From NCBI GenBank assembly GCA_030123645.1, contig JASJYE010000117.1:1-7250 (forward strand): 7,250 nt of DNA, in the 5' to 3' direction. Every line of letters begins with the position of its first letter. Position 1 is the first letter of the stretch. The notes beneath the pieces were generated by a model that saw only the letters and a list, made by a program, of their open reading frames with translations, was not told the origin of the DNA and made no database searches. Positions 1 through 6,408 of the stretch are shown here, in pieces. This stretch comes from Candidatus Hydrogenedentota bacterium. Its GTDB lineage: Bacteria > Hydrogenedentota > Hydrogenedentia > Hydrogenedentales > GCA-2746185. A program made the position numbers and the translations under genes.

Positions 1-4
1 TTTT

Positions 5-2806
5 TCAGTCCCGTGCGCGCTCGATCGCCCGCTCCGCGGCGCCGCCCAAGTCCAGATAGGCGCCATAGCTTCGCGAGGCCAAGTCGAATTCACCGGATTC
101 AAAATAGGCGTCGCCAAGCGCGAGATGCACGGCTGCCCGTCTGGGAGCGTATTGACTCGCTTCGGTGAGCGCGGCGATTGCCTTCTCGAATTCATCCCAG
201 CGGGTCATGAGCTGTCCGCGCGCCAAAAGGACTTCTGTAAGATAATACTTCGCGTTCGCGTCATCCGGATCGATCTCGAGAGACTTTCTGAACTCGCGAT
301 CCGGCTCCGAGAACGCAATACCGCTGTAGTAGATCTTCAGGCCTTCCATGTCCTGGACATGCGCCCGATGGCGTCTCAGCAGCGCGGCTTCAATATCAGG
401 CCAGCGCTCCGAGTCCTCCTTCACGACAAGATCGAGTACGGATTCTCGGAAAGGGGTCAAGGCCTCGAGTATCTCAGCGACGTTCGACTCGTATATCAGT
501 TGCGGCGCGATGAACTCGGCCCACGGGCGATCGTCCGTCATCGTTCGCGCCCCTTCAGTAAAGAGTTGAAGCTGCTCTTTGCCCATGAAGAATGAAGCCA
601 TTAACTCAGGCACGTCACTCAAGTAGACTTCAGCGAGCCCTTCGCGAAGGACGGCATTCTCGGCCAGCCGCTGCTCGACCAGGGCATAATCGATTCGAAG
701 GGGCTCGTTTGAGCCGATCAGGAACATGTCCGCGTTGATGAACCATGCCGACGACTCGGGAAAGGTATCTACGAATGTTTTGAAGAGGTCTTTCAGGAGG
801 TCGAGGGTCAGCCCGTTGTGAAGCGGGATCCACTGTGAGATCAGGCCGCCCGGCGCCAAGTGGGCACGGCACAGCTCGTAGTACTCCTTCGTATAAAAGG
901 TCGATACGCCAGCCAGGGCGAGGGGCATCGGCTCGAAGGTTATAAGGTCGTAGCTCTTCGACGTGGTGAGGAGGAAGTTTCGCCCGTCGTCAATAATCGC
1001 ATGTATCCGCGGACTTTCAAGCACGTCGAAATTGTCCGCCCCGAAGAGCGGCGCCGCGTCGAGCACGTCCCCAGAGAGCTCGACGGCGTCGATCCGCTCA
1101 AAGGGCGACAAGGCCAGCGTGCCTGCCGTGATCCCCGAGCCGAAGCACATAAAGAGGGCGTTGTCGAGCTGCCGGTCGAAGAGGAAGGGCAAGAATCCCT
1201 GAAAGCGGTTCATCTTCACCCCCTTCTCTATCGAGGCCGTCGCCTGTACGGCGTTGATCCAGAGGACTCTATCGCTGCCCCCGATCGCTTCCGCGGGCGA
1301 CGACACGGCAACGGTCCCCTCCACGCCTTCGCTGTAATGAATCAATACATGGTCCTCGGGAAGGAAGGAACGATTCAGCGCGAGACTTACGTCCGGTGGG
1401 GCCAGCCAAAGAAAAAACGCAAAAGCACCTGAACCCAATACCGTCAGAAGACCTCTGCGCCCCATCGAGAGCCCTGGGCTCGCGAGCACCAAAGCGAGGC
1501 CTGCGGCGCCCACGAGAAAGGACAGGATCAGAATACCTCGATGCGTTCCGACAGTAGGTATCAGTACGTAACCTCCGACGAGGGCGCCGAGAACGCCTCC
1601 GAGCGTATTCGCTGCGTATAGGCGTCCGACGGCCCGGCCTACGCGGGCGCGACTTTCCGTGAAGGCCTTGAGGGCCAACGGAAAGGACATGCCAAATAGA
1701 AAGGTGGGCAGGAACAGCACGATGAATGACAGTGAGAACTTGGCATAAACCGTTCCCTTCCAACTGTAACCCGCATCGATTTGCGCTTCGCGCAGCATTT
1801 CAGGAAGTTGCGGAAACACAGCAAGCATGGCCACGCATGCCGCCGCGGTGAGCATCTGCACAAAGCCGAAGAGCGCGACGCGCTGCCGTGAGCGATCCAC
1901 CAGCGCCGAGGCGACGGCGCTTCCCACAACGATGCCTGCGAGCACGGTCGTGAGCATTGTGGTAAAGGCGTAAGTAGTTCCAAGAAACACGATCGTCAGT
2001 AGGCGGGTCCAAAGCACCTCGAAGGCCAAGAAACAAAAGCCGGACAAGGCGAAGGCCCACATAATCAGCGGGCCCACGTAGGACGGCATCGTGTGAAGGT
2101 TTGTGCCGGCTTCGGGCGCAGGCGAAGGCCCCGGGACGCTACGGGTGCGCGTCTCCGACGCCGAATTCTTGGAGATGGCGACAGCAAGAACACCTATGCC
2201 AATGTTCAGTGCAGCACCGACAAGCGTGGTTCGGGTGTAGCCCAATTGCGCTATTAAAACGAAACCGGTCACCGCGCAGCCGAGGAGCGCACCCAGTGTG
2301 TTGATGCTGTAGAGCGCCCCGATACGCGATGCAAGGAGCGGGCCGCCGGCCGTGATAAAGCGCGCGAGTAAGGGCAGGGTTGCGCCCATCAGCGTAACGG
2401 GCACGATCAGAAATGTGCCCGCCATGAGCCCGCGCATCGAAACCCCAAGCGCGCGCGAGGGACCGGCCCATCGGAGCACGTCCGCTACGAGCGCCTCACC
2501 GAGTCCAATGAAAAGGATAAATATAAGTGCCCATAAGCCGATGGCTACCTCGATGAGTCCATAGAGGTAAAGCGGCCGGGCCGTGCGGTCCGCGAGACGG
2601 CCGCCCCAAAGACTGCCCAGTCCCAGCCCCAGGAAAAAGACCGACAGGACGGTGCTTAGGGCGTATGACGTCGTTCCGAATAGCAGCACGAGCTTGCGCG
2701 TCCACACGACTTGATAGAGCAAGCCGCACGCACCGGATATAAGAAAGAAGGCGAAGACTGCAAAAAGAAGGCGCAGGCCTATTCGCGAATCGTGACTATC
2801 GGTCAT
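5..2806 (-). CDS. Fused MFS-like membrane / spermidine synthase-like / TPR protein
   Basis: This 933-residue protein has three parts. Residues about 10-475 form a polytopic membrane region of two homologous halves. Each half opens with the same signature, S24-G-A-C-G-L-L-Y-Q-V-V-W-T-R37 and S255-G-F-C-F-L-A-F-E-V-L-W-T-R268, and they are joined by a Pro/Ser-rich linker at about 213-240. Residues about 485-770 are a cytosolic Rossmann domain of the spermidine synthase type. It shows the nucleotide loop C-F-G-S-G (554-558), acidic E576, the D606-D607-G-R-N pair and the S635-T-F-Y-T-K-E-Y-Y segment. Residues about 845-930 look like TPR helices. Genes of this type are annotated as fused MFS/spermidine synthase, and their substrate is generally unknown. 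The catalytic Asp region of true aminopropyltransferases is replaced here by F-E625-P-M-P, so polyamine synthesis is doubtful. The ATG start is supported by the immediate hydrophobic segment, although no good Shine-Dalgarno is visible. It is last in a leftward group. Confidence 0.9.
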   Translation of the reverse strand: MTDSHDSRIGLRLLFAVFAFFLISGACGLLYQVVWTRKLVLLFGTTSYALSTVLSVFFLGLGLGSLWGGRLADRTARPLYLYGLIEVAIGLWALIFILFIGLGEALVADVLRWAGPSRALGVSMRGLMAGTFLIVPVTLMGATLPLLARFITAGGPLLASRIGALYSINTLGALLGCAVTGFVLIAQLGYTRTTLVGAALNIGIGVLAVAISKNSASETRTRSVPGPSPAPEAGTNLHTMPSYVGPLIMWAFALSGFCFLAFEVLWTRLLTIVFLGTTYAFTTMLTTVLAGIVVGSAVASALVDRSRQRVALFGFVQMLTAAACVAMLAVFPQLPEMLREAQIDAGYSWKGTVYAKFSLSFIVLFLPTFLFGMSFPLALKAFTESRARVGRAVGRLYAANTLGGVLGALVGGYVLIPTVGTHRGILILSFLVGAAGLALVLASPGLSMGRRGLLTVLGSGAFAFFLWLAPPDVSLALNRSFLPEDHVLIHYSEGVEGTVAVSSPAEAIGGSDRVLWINAVQATASIEKGVKMNRFQGFLPFLFDRQLDNALFMCFGSGITAGTLALSPFERIDAVELSGDVLDAAPLFGADNFDVLESPRIHAIIDDGRNFLLTTSKSYDLITFEPMPLALAGVSTFYTKEYYELCRAHLAPGGLISQWIPLHNGLTLDLLKDLFKTFVDTFPESSAWFINADMFLIGSNEPLRIDYALVEQRLAENAVLREGLAEVYLSDVPELMASFFMGKEQLQLFTEGARTMTDDRPWAEFIAPQLIYESNVAEILEALTPFRESVLDLVVKEDSERWPDIEAALLRRHRAHVQDMEGLKIYYSGIAFSEPDREFRKSLEIDPDDANAKYYLTEVLLARGQLMTRWDEFEKAIAALTEASQYAPRRAAVHLALGDAYFESGEFDLASRSYGAYLDLGGAAERAIERARD

Positions 2807-2827
2807 AGAGATTTAGCACTTCGTTCC

Positions 2828-2911
2828 GGCACGTATGCCTATCAACTACGTGCCCGTTGGCTTTCGACAGAGACACAATGCTACCGAAGGAATGTTTGTG
2901 TTTCAACGGGC
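2828..2911. repeat. Two overlapping inverted repeats in the spacer before the fusion gene
   Basis: The 112-nt spacer (2807-2918) between the RNA methyltransferase stop and the fusion-gene start holds two perfect 8-bp inverted repeats. The first pairs GGCACGTA (2828-2835) with TACGTGCC (2847-2854) around an 11-nt loop. The second pairs GCCCGTTG (2852-2859) with CAACGGGC (2904-2911), with an inner 6-bp pair ACACAA (2873-2878)/TTGTGT (2896-2901). The two share bases 2852-2854, so in the leftward RNA they would stack or compete. The first dyad could equally be a protein operator, since it lies 22-48 nt ahead of the start codon. No T-run follows either stem, so neither is a standard intrinsic terminator. 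The pairing is read directly; the function is inferred. Confidence 0.55.
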
Positions 2912-2918
2912 AGCCGCT

Positions 2919-4070
2919 TTAGGCCCGCTCAAAGCACGCGGCACACTCGATGTGCGCGGTATGAGGAAACATGTCAATGGCGGTCACGCTGAGTACCGAC
3001 CAGCCGCCGCGAAGCAGTATCGCGGCGTCGCGCGCGAGCGTCGCGGGATCGCAGGAGACATAGACGATTCTGCCGGCCTTGCATTCGGCCAGCGCATGCG
3101 TGATCCGTTTCGCTCCAGCGCGGGGCGGATCCAGTATGATGACGTCCCAGGCCGATGCGCCTATGTGCTCTTTGAATTCCCCCTCGTCGCCAATGCGGTA
3201 TTCGCCTCCACCTATCTTGCCGGCGGCCATAATCGCGGTCCCGTCGTGGTCAATTCCGACCACGCGCATGCGATCTGTCAAGGCGAGGGAGAAATTACCC
3301 GTTCCGCAGTAGAGATCCAAAAGGCTCGATGCATCGCCGATTAGCGCGTGCACATAGCGGACGAGCACACGGTTGAGCAGGAGGCTCGACTGCGCGAAGG
3401 CCCCGTTGACAATCGGCACGCCGTCGAAGGAAAAATATTCTCGCCGCCCCGCGTCACGCGGTGAATTGGAGAGCGGAAAGACGTCCTTGAGTGGCGTTGC
3501 GTCTTGATCGCTCCATGCCAGGATTTCGTCCCCTTCCGGATTGACGGTGATTTCGACCGGACCGGTCGCGTTCGTGGTACGAAGCGCGAGAAGCGCCGCG
3601 TTTAGCCGAGGATGGCACAACGGGCACTCGGAGATATCCACCACTTCGTGGCTTCGCGCCTCATAAAAGCCCCAGCGCGATTCGTCCCGGCGAAAGGTGG
3701 CACGGGTACGGTAACCGCATCGCAGTGCGGGGTCTTCCAGCCAATCGACGTCCACGTCTAGCTTTCCAATCCGCGAAAAGCAGTCCTTCACAATGCGGCG
3801 TTTCCACTCGGCCTGCGCGGGGTAGTCGAAGTGAAGCCATGTGCAGCCGCCGCACCTCCCAAAGACTGCGCACGACGGTTGCGAGCGATGTACGGAGGGT
3901 TCAAGAACTTCGAGTATGGTCCCGCGAAGCGCTCCGCGAACCTTAGCGTTAACTTGAAGGAGTACATTGTCACCCGGCAACGCGTAGGGGACGAAGCAGA
4001 CTTCCCCATTGACCCTGCAAAAGCCGTCGCCCCCGTTCGCGAGGCCGGTGATCTCAACTTCGTGGGTCAC
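2919..4070 (-). CDS. 23S rRNA/tRNA (uracil-5-)-methyltransferase, RlmD/TrmA family
   Basis: This is a SAM-dependent enzyme that makes 5-methyluridine in 23S rRNA or tRNA; 383 residues is slightly shorter than E. coli RlmD. An N-terminal TRAM-like RNA-binding region (about 1-58) is followed by iron-sulphur ligands C67-x5-C73-G-G-C76, with C149 or C152 as the fourth, so a [4Fe-4S] cluster is expected. The SAM loop is L250-L-D-L-Y-C-G-T-G-N-F260, followed by D313-P-P-R. The nucleophile is C340 in V-S-C-D-P-A-T-L-A-R-D, and E375 in H-I-E is the likely general base, so the catalytic set looks complete. The start is GTG at 4070-4068, whose bases overlap the upstream TGA (GTGA, 4 nt), which suggests translational coupling. 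The stop is TAA. Whether the target is U1939, U747 or tRNA U54 cannot be told from sequence alone, so I give no symbol. Confidence 0.92.
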   Translation of the reverse strand: MTHEVEITGLANGGDGFCRVNGEVCFVPYALPGDNVLLQVNAKVRGALRGTILEVLEPSVHRSQPSCAVFGRCGGCTWLHFDYPAQAEWKRRIVKDCFSRIGKLDVDVDWLEDPALRCGYRTRATFRRDESRWGFYEARSHEVVDISECPLCHPRLNAALLALRTTNATGPVEITVNPEGDEILAWSDQDATPLKDVFPLSNSPRDAGRREYFSFDGVPIVNGAFAQSSLLLNRVLVRYVHALIGDASSLLDLYCGTGNFSLALTDRMRVVGIDHDGTAIMAAGKIGGGEYRIGDEGEFKEHIGASAWDVIILDPPRAGAKRITHALAECKAGRIVYVSCDPATLARDAAILLRGGWSVLSVTAIDMFPHTAHIECAACFERA

Positions 4071-4849
4071 TCGTCTTCCCGTTCGCGTTTAGCCATCATG
4101 CGATCGTGCAGACGCATTCGCCTTAGAATCTCAGGAAGGTGTCGATCGAGCGCTGCCTGCGAATCTCCTTCAAATGCAATGAGGAGCGATCGAGCTTGGG
4201 TCGCCAATTGCGAAGGCGCGAGAATCTCTTTGCTACCGATTCGTACCGAGCAGGCCGCTAGATCTTGCGAACCCAGCACAATCTGCGCTTTACTCTCGGC
4301 GAGCAGAATCAATCCACGTTCCTCGGTAATTACGGCGCCGATTTCGCTAAATCTAGTGCCGCTATCCGGCTCTCGGGAGACTCTGAGATTCATCTGATAT
4401 TCGCAATTCTCAGGCTGGTCCAATTCAAAGCTTTCAGTAATTGCGGGGCCAACTTTCACTTCTCGTCGTCCGCAGTTAAAGAATGTGGCAGTTCTTAGGA
4501 GTCCGGGCGCATCGTGAAAGGCCAGTTGTTCAATGCGCACTTCGATCTCCGGGCGTCTGTAGGCACCCACGAGCGAGGCCCCAAGATCGTCGCAGGCCTC
4601 ACTCCACTCAACTTCGCCAAAATCTTCTATGCTTAATGTATTCCCGTCCACGTCGACAGAGAATTCCGGGTTTTTCGCCGCCGCCCATTCATATTCACCG
4701 GGCTTGTGCAGCAGATTCGTCGTGCGACCCGTGAAGCCGGACCAGACCCGTTCGAGCCATTGGTTGCCGACACGCACCAGCCCATGATCGATGTGCGTAT
4801 ATGCACGCTCGCCGTCCCGCGTAGGCTCGTCTGAGAATAAGATCGACAT
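4067..4849 (-). CDS. Uncharacterised beta-rich protein, possible GH36 N-terminal-like domain
   Basis: I do not recognise a named family with confidence. The 260-residue product has no signal peptide or membrane segment, so it is probably cytoplasmic. It alternates short beta-like stretches to about residue 230, then ends in a charged helix rich in Arg, Met and Glu (about 232-260). The N-terminal run V-G-N-Q-W-L-E-R-V-W (27-36), T-T-N-L-L (43-47), P-E-F-S-V-D-V-D-G (61-69) and I-E-D-F (74-77) resembles the beta-sandwich found at the N terminus of GH36 alpha-galactosidases and related carbohydrate-binding folds. No catalytic barrel follows. A GTG at 4858 is also in frame, but I prefer the ATG at 4849, which has AGG eight bases upstream. 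It overlaps the RNA methyltransferase start by 4 nt. GC is only about 50% at 4261-4500, lower than its neighbours. Confidence 0.75.
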   Translation of the reverse strand: MSILFSDEPTRDGERAYTHIDHGLVRVGNQWLERVWSGFTGRTTNLLHKPGEYEWAAAKNPEFSVDVDGNTLSIEDFGEVEWSEACDDLGASLVGAYRRPEIEVRIEQLAFHDAPGLLRTATFFNCGRREVKVGPAITESFELDQPENCEYQMNLRVSREPDSGTRFSEIGAVITEERGLILLAESKAQIVLGSQDLAACSVRIGSKEILAPSQLATQARSLLIAFEGDSQAALDRHLPEILRRMRLHDRMMAKREREDE

Positions 4850-4887
4850 GACATGCACCTGAGGCTATCCGGCTAGGGTTCCAGTCC

Positions 4888-4893
4888 ATTCTA
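4888..4893 (-). promoter_or_regulatory. Possible -10 box for the leftward gene group
   Basis: The lower strand reads TAGAAT here, five of six matches to the sigma-70 -10 consensus, about 38 nt before the ATG at 4849. No convincing -35 hexamer sits 16-18 nt further upstream, so the call rests on the -10 and its position in the divergent spacer alone. The opposite strand has a TAGAGT at 4948-4953 just 6 nt ahead of the rightward ATG, which would imply a leaderless message if real; that is even weaker. Confidence 0.22.
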
Positions 4894-4959
4894 CAGAAAT
4901 TGGTCCTTAGGGCAGCACTTCAGGCCTCGATGGAAGCGCCGTTCTGCTAGAGTGTGTGT

Positions 4960-5604
4960 ATGTCGAACAAAGACGGCCAGCGGAAGCGCGAAGTGGCTGT
5001 ACGCCGTGAATATGGCCGACTCGCTGCCGTCTACGATAAGCGATGGACGCATTACGTGCGCGCGAGTGCCGAGCAGACACTGGATAGGATTAATCTGACG
5101 GAATCGGAATTGCTGCTGGACGTTGGATGCGGCTCGGGCGAGGTGTTGCAAAGCTTGAGGCGAATGTACCCTTCGGCCGGGGCCGTAGGCATCGACATCA
5201 GCCTCGACATGCTGCGCGTGACGAAAGAGAAATCGGTTCCCAATGTTCCGCTCACCTCGGGCAGCGCCGCTGCTCTTCCTTTTCCTTCAGAGACCTTCGA
5301 CATTGTGACCTCGACGAGCGCCTTCCACTATTGGCGCGACCCCATGCTGTCTTTGGATGAACTCCTACGTGTGCTCAAGCCGGGCGGCCGGATGGTGATT
5401 ACCGACTGGTGCCATGATTATCTCGCTTGCCGAATCTGCGACCAATACTTGCGTCTCTTCAACGCGTCCCATTTCAGGACGTACGGCAAGGAGGAGCTTG
5501 GAGGGCTACTGACCGCGGCACACTTTGAAGACGTGCTCGTCGAGCGATACAAGATCAGTTGGCTCTGGGGAATGATGACTGCACAGGCCCGGCGCCCGGC
5601 TTAG
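4960..5604 (+). CDS. Class I SAM-dependent methyltransferase (Methyltransf_11/UbiE-like)
   Basis: This small soluble methyltransferase (214 residues from the ATG) transfers a methyl group from SAM to an unidentified small molecule or lipid. From that start, motif I is L-L-L-D-V-G-C-G-S-G (51-60), the acidic ribose-binding loop is G-I-D-I-S (77-81), motif post-I/II is L-P-F-P-S-E-T-F-D-I-V (106-116), and motif III is L-L-R-V-L-K-P-G-G-R-M-V-I-T-D-W (135-150). The Y-D-K-R-W segment near residue 25 is common in UbiE-like quinone and lipid methyltransferases, but no residue fixes the substrate. A GTG two codons upstream (4954) is possible. The ATG is preferred because a weak AGAG (4949-4952) precedes it by 7 nt. 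The gene stands alone, divergent from the leftward group, and no clear terminator follows. Confidence 0.88.
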   Translation: MSNKDGQRKREVAVRREYGRLAAVYDKRWTHYVRASAEQTLDRINLTESELLLDVGCGSGEVLQSLRRMYPSAGAVGIDISLDMLRVTKEKSVPNVPLTSGSAAALPFPSETFDIVTSTSAFHYWRDPMLSLDELLRVLKPGGRMVITDWCHDYLACRICDQYLRLFNASHFRTYGKEELGGLLTAAHFEDVLVERYKISWLWGMMTAQARRPA

Positions 5605-5794
5605 CCCGCTCCGACGAAGGCCGCTACGCCGACGATTTCAATTTGTGTTTATCCATGAAATCCGTGGACGACAAGTCTTGATCTTGGTGGATCGACAGGC
5701 GCCTCTACGTCTTGGCGTGAGGTCCGCCGGAGCTGCCAGCGTGCGCACGAGCCCCTATAGACTACACACGCCCGTTGTACTTGGCAGTTGAATT

Positions 5795-5831
5795 CGCCCT
5801 GGGAAACAATGGGTAAATTGTTGACAGGGCG
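5795..5831. repeat. Strong two-part hairpin (13 bp)
   Basis: An outer 7-bp stem CGCCCTG (5795-5801)/CAGGGCG (5825-5831) encloses an inner 6-bp stem AACAAT (5805-5810)/ATTGTT (5817-5822). Between them is a small 3x2 internal loop, and the terminal loop is GGGTAA. All 13 pairs are Watson-Crick. There is no T-tract on either side, so it is not a canonical intrinsic terminator, although it might slow transcription leaving the methyltransferase gene. It could also be part of a dispersed palindromic repeat. Confidence 0.6.
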
Positions 5832-5847
5832 GCAGGGACCGCGCTCT

Positions 5848-5889
5848 TCCCAATGCGGCCGAGGTGGAACTCGGCCCTCCCGGTGCGGC
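5848..5889. repeat. GC hairpin between two degenerate 12-bp direct repeats
   Basis: TCCCAATGCGGC (5848-5859) recurs as TCCCGGTGCGGC (5878-5889), ten of twelve identical, exactly 30 bp apart. The bases between form a perfect 7-bp hairpin, GGCCGAG (5857-5863)/CTCGGCC (5870-5876), with a GTGGAA loop. This lies 26 bp after the preceding hairpin and the two together look like one structured element, of the kind expected for a REP-like dispersed repeat. The copy number elsewhere is not knowable from this window. Confidence 0.5.
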
Positions 5890-5944
5890 TTGGGCACGGG
5901 GAAAGCTGGGGCTGGAATTCTTTGTTTGACATGGCTTCTAGATT

Positions 5945-5970
5945 GTGTCACTGTTTCGATACAATGACAC
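5945..5970. promoter_or_regulatory. Probable GntR/YtrA-type operator overlapping the -10 box
   Basis: A 26-bp dyad has perfect 6-bp arms, GTGTCA (5945-5950) and TGACAC (5965-5970), and pairs at 11 of 13 positions overall, centred between 5957 and 5958 on TCGA. It ends 27 nt before the GntR ATG. TACAAT (5960-5965), a five-of-six -10 match, lies inside the right half, so a bound dimer would block the promoter. A perfect TTGACA (5926-5931) is upstream but 28 bp away, too far to pair with this -10. YtrA-subfamily regulators are known to bind long dyads with outer GTGT...ACAC arms next to their own genes, which fits. Autorepression is inferred. Confidence 0.65.
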
Positions 5971-5997
5971 CAATCAGAGTGTTTCAGAGAGCCAATC

Positions 5998-6405
5998 ATG
6001 CTTCATCTGACCATTAGTCAGGGTGACGGCGTCCCGATTTATCTGCAACTGGTGCGGCAGATCAAAACGCTGATCGCGACGGGCCGTCTCAAGCCTGACG
6101 GTGAGCTGCCGCCGGTCCGGGTGCTTGCCCAACAACTCGTGCTGAACCCCAATACTGTGGTGCGGGCCTATCGTGAGCTCGAAGTGGCGGGCCTCATCTA
6201 TAAGAAACGCGGCGCGGGGACTTATGTCTCGTCCGAAGTGACGCCGTACACGGATGCCGAATGCCGGCGCATCCTCGCGGAACGGGCGGACGCGCTGGTG
6301 GTGGAAGGTCTCAATCTCGGCTACGACGAAGATAAGCTTGTCGCTTTGTTGCGAGAGCGCCACAAGACCCTGCGTCGCGATGCGCCGGACGAAGAAGGAG
6401 CGTAG
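5998..6405 (+). CDS. GntR-family transcriptional regulator, YtrA subfamily
   Basis: This 135-residue DNA-binding repressor has the winged helix-turn-helix at about 13-77. It shows the family signature L37-P-P-V-R-V-L-A-Q-Q-L, the recognition-helix segment N50-P-N-T-V-V-R-A-Y-R-E-L-E, and the wing R71-G-A-G-T-Y-V77. The usual Ser of LPSVR is Pro here. Only about 55 residues follow, enough for the two short dimerisation helices of the YtrA subfamily and too few for a FadR, HutC or MocR effector domain. The ATG is preceded by AGAGAG at 5986-5991 with a 6-nt gap. The stop lies 3 nt before the ABC ATPase start, so both genes are almost certainly one transcript. The expected role is to repress this operon, probably until cell-envelope stress or an antibiotic-like inducer appears; the inducer is not evident. 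Confidence 0.93.
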   Translation: MLHLTISQGDGVPIYLQLVRQIKTLIATGRLKPDGELPPVRVLAQQLVLNPNTVVRAYRELEVAGLIYKKRGAGTYVSSEVTPYTDAECRRILAERADALVVEGLNLGYDEDKLVALLRERHKTLRRDAPDEEGA

Positions 6406-6408
6406 CGT

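Larger units (their letters stand above)
5605..5997. other. 393-nt non-coding region with repeat-like structure and promoter
   Basis: I see no credible gene here. The leftward open frame of 116 codons across it is Pro/Arg-rich, resembles no family and runs through palindromic DNA. In order the region contains a small hairpin TCCATG/CGTGGA (5652-5657/5663-5668, one G-U pair), a 10-bp palindrome (5740-5749), a strong hairpin (5795-5831), a GC hairpin flanked by imperfect direct repeats (5848-5889) and the promoter/operator of the GntR gene (5945-5970). GAATTC occurs at both ends of the structured part (5790-5795 and 5915-5920), which may be chance. Confidence 0.6.

Noticed and set aside
860..1432. 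Rightward 190-codon open frame inside the fusion gene
   Set aside because: It lies opposite the spermidine-synthase domain, is Arg/Gly/Glu-rich, and has no coding signature of its own.
3831..4397. Rightward 188-codon open frame spanning the overlap of two leftward genes
   Set aside because: It is antisense to the conserved iron-sulphur region of the RNA methyltransferase and to its coupled neighbour; a shadow frame.
5602..5640. Intrinsic terminator after the SAM methyltransferase
   Set aside because: There is no stable stem followed by a T-run; the nearest strong hairpin (5795-5831) is about 190 nt downstream and lacks a T-tract.
5740..5749. 10-bp palindrome CGTGCGCACG
   Set aside because: It is short, GC-rich and isolated, with no promoter or gene context, so chance is the simplest explanation.
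5926..5931. Perfect TTGACA as the -35 of the GntR promoter
   Set aside because: At a 16-18 bp distance there is no -10-like hexamer, and the good TACAAT is 28 bp away. It may be chance or serve another promoter.
5649..5999. Leftward 116-codon open frame in the 393-nt spacer
   Set aside because: It is Pro/Arg-rich, shows no recognisable domain, runs through the hairpins and direct repeats, and covers the GntR promoter and operator. It is most likely a chance frame.
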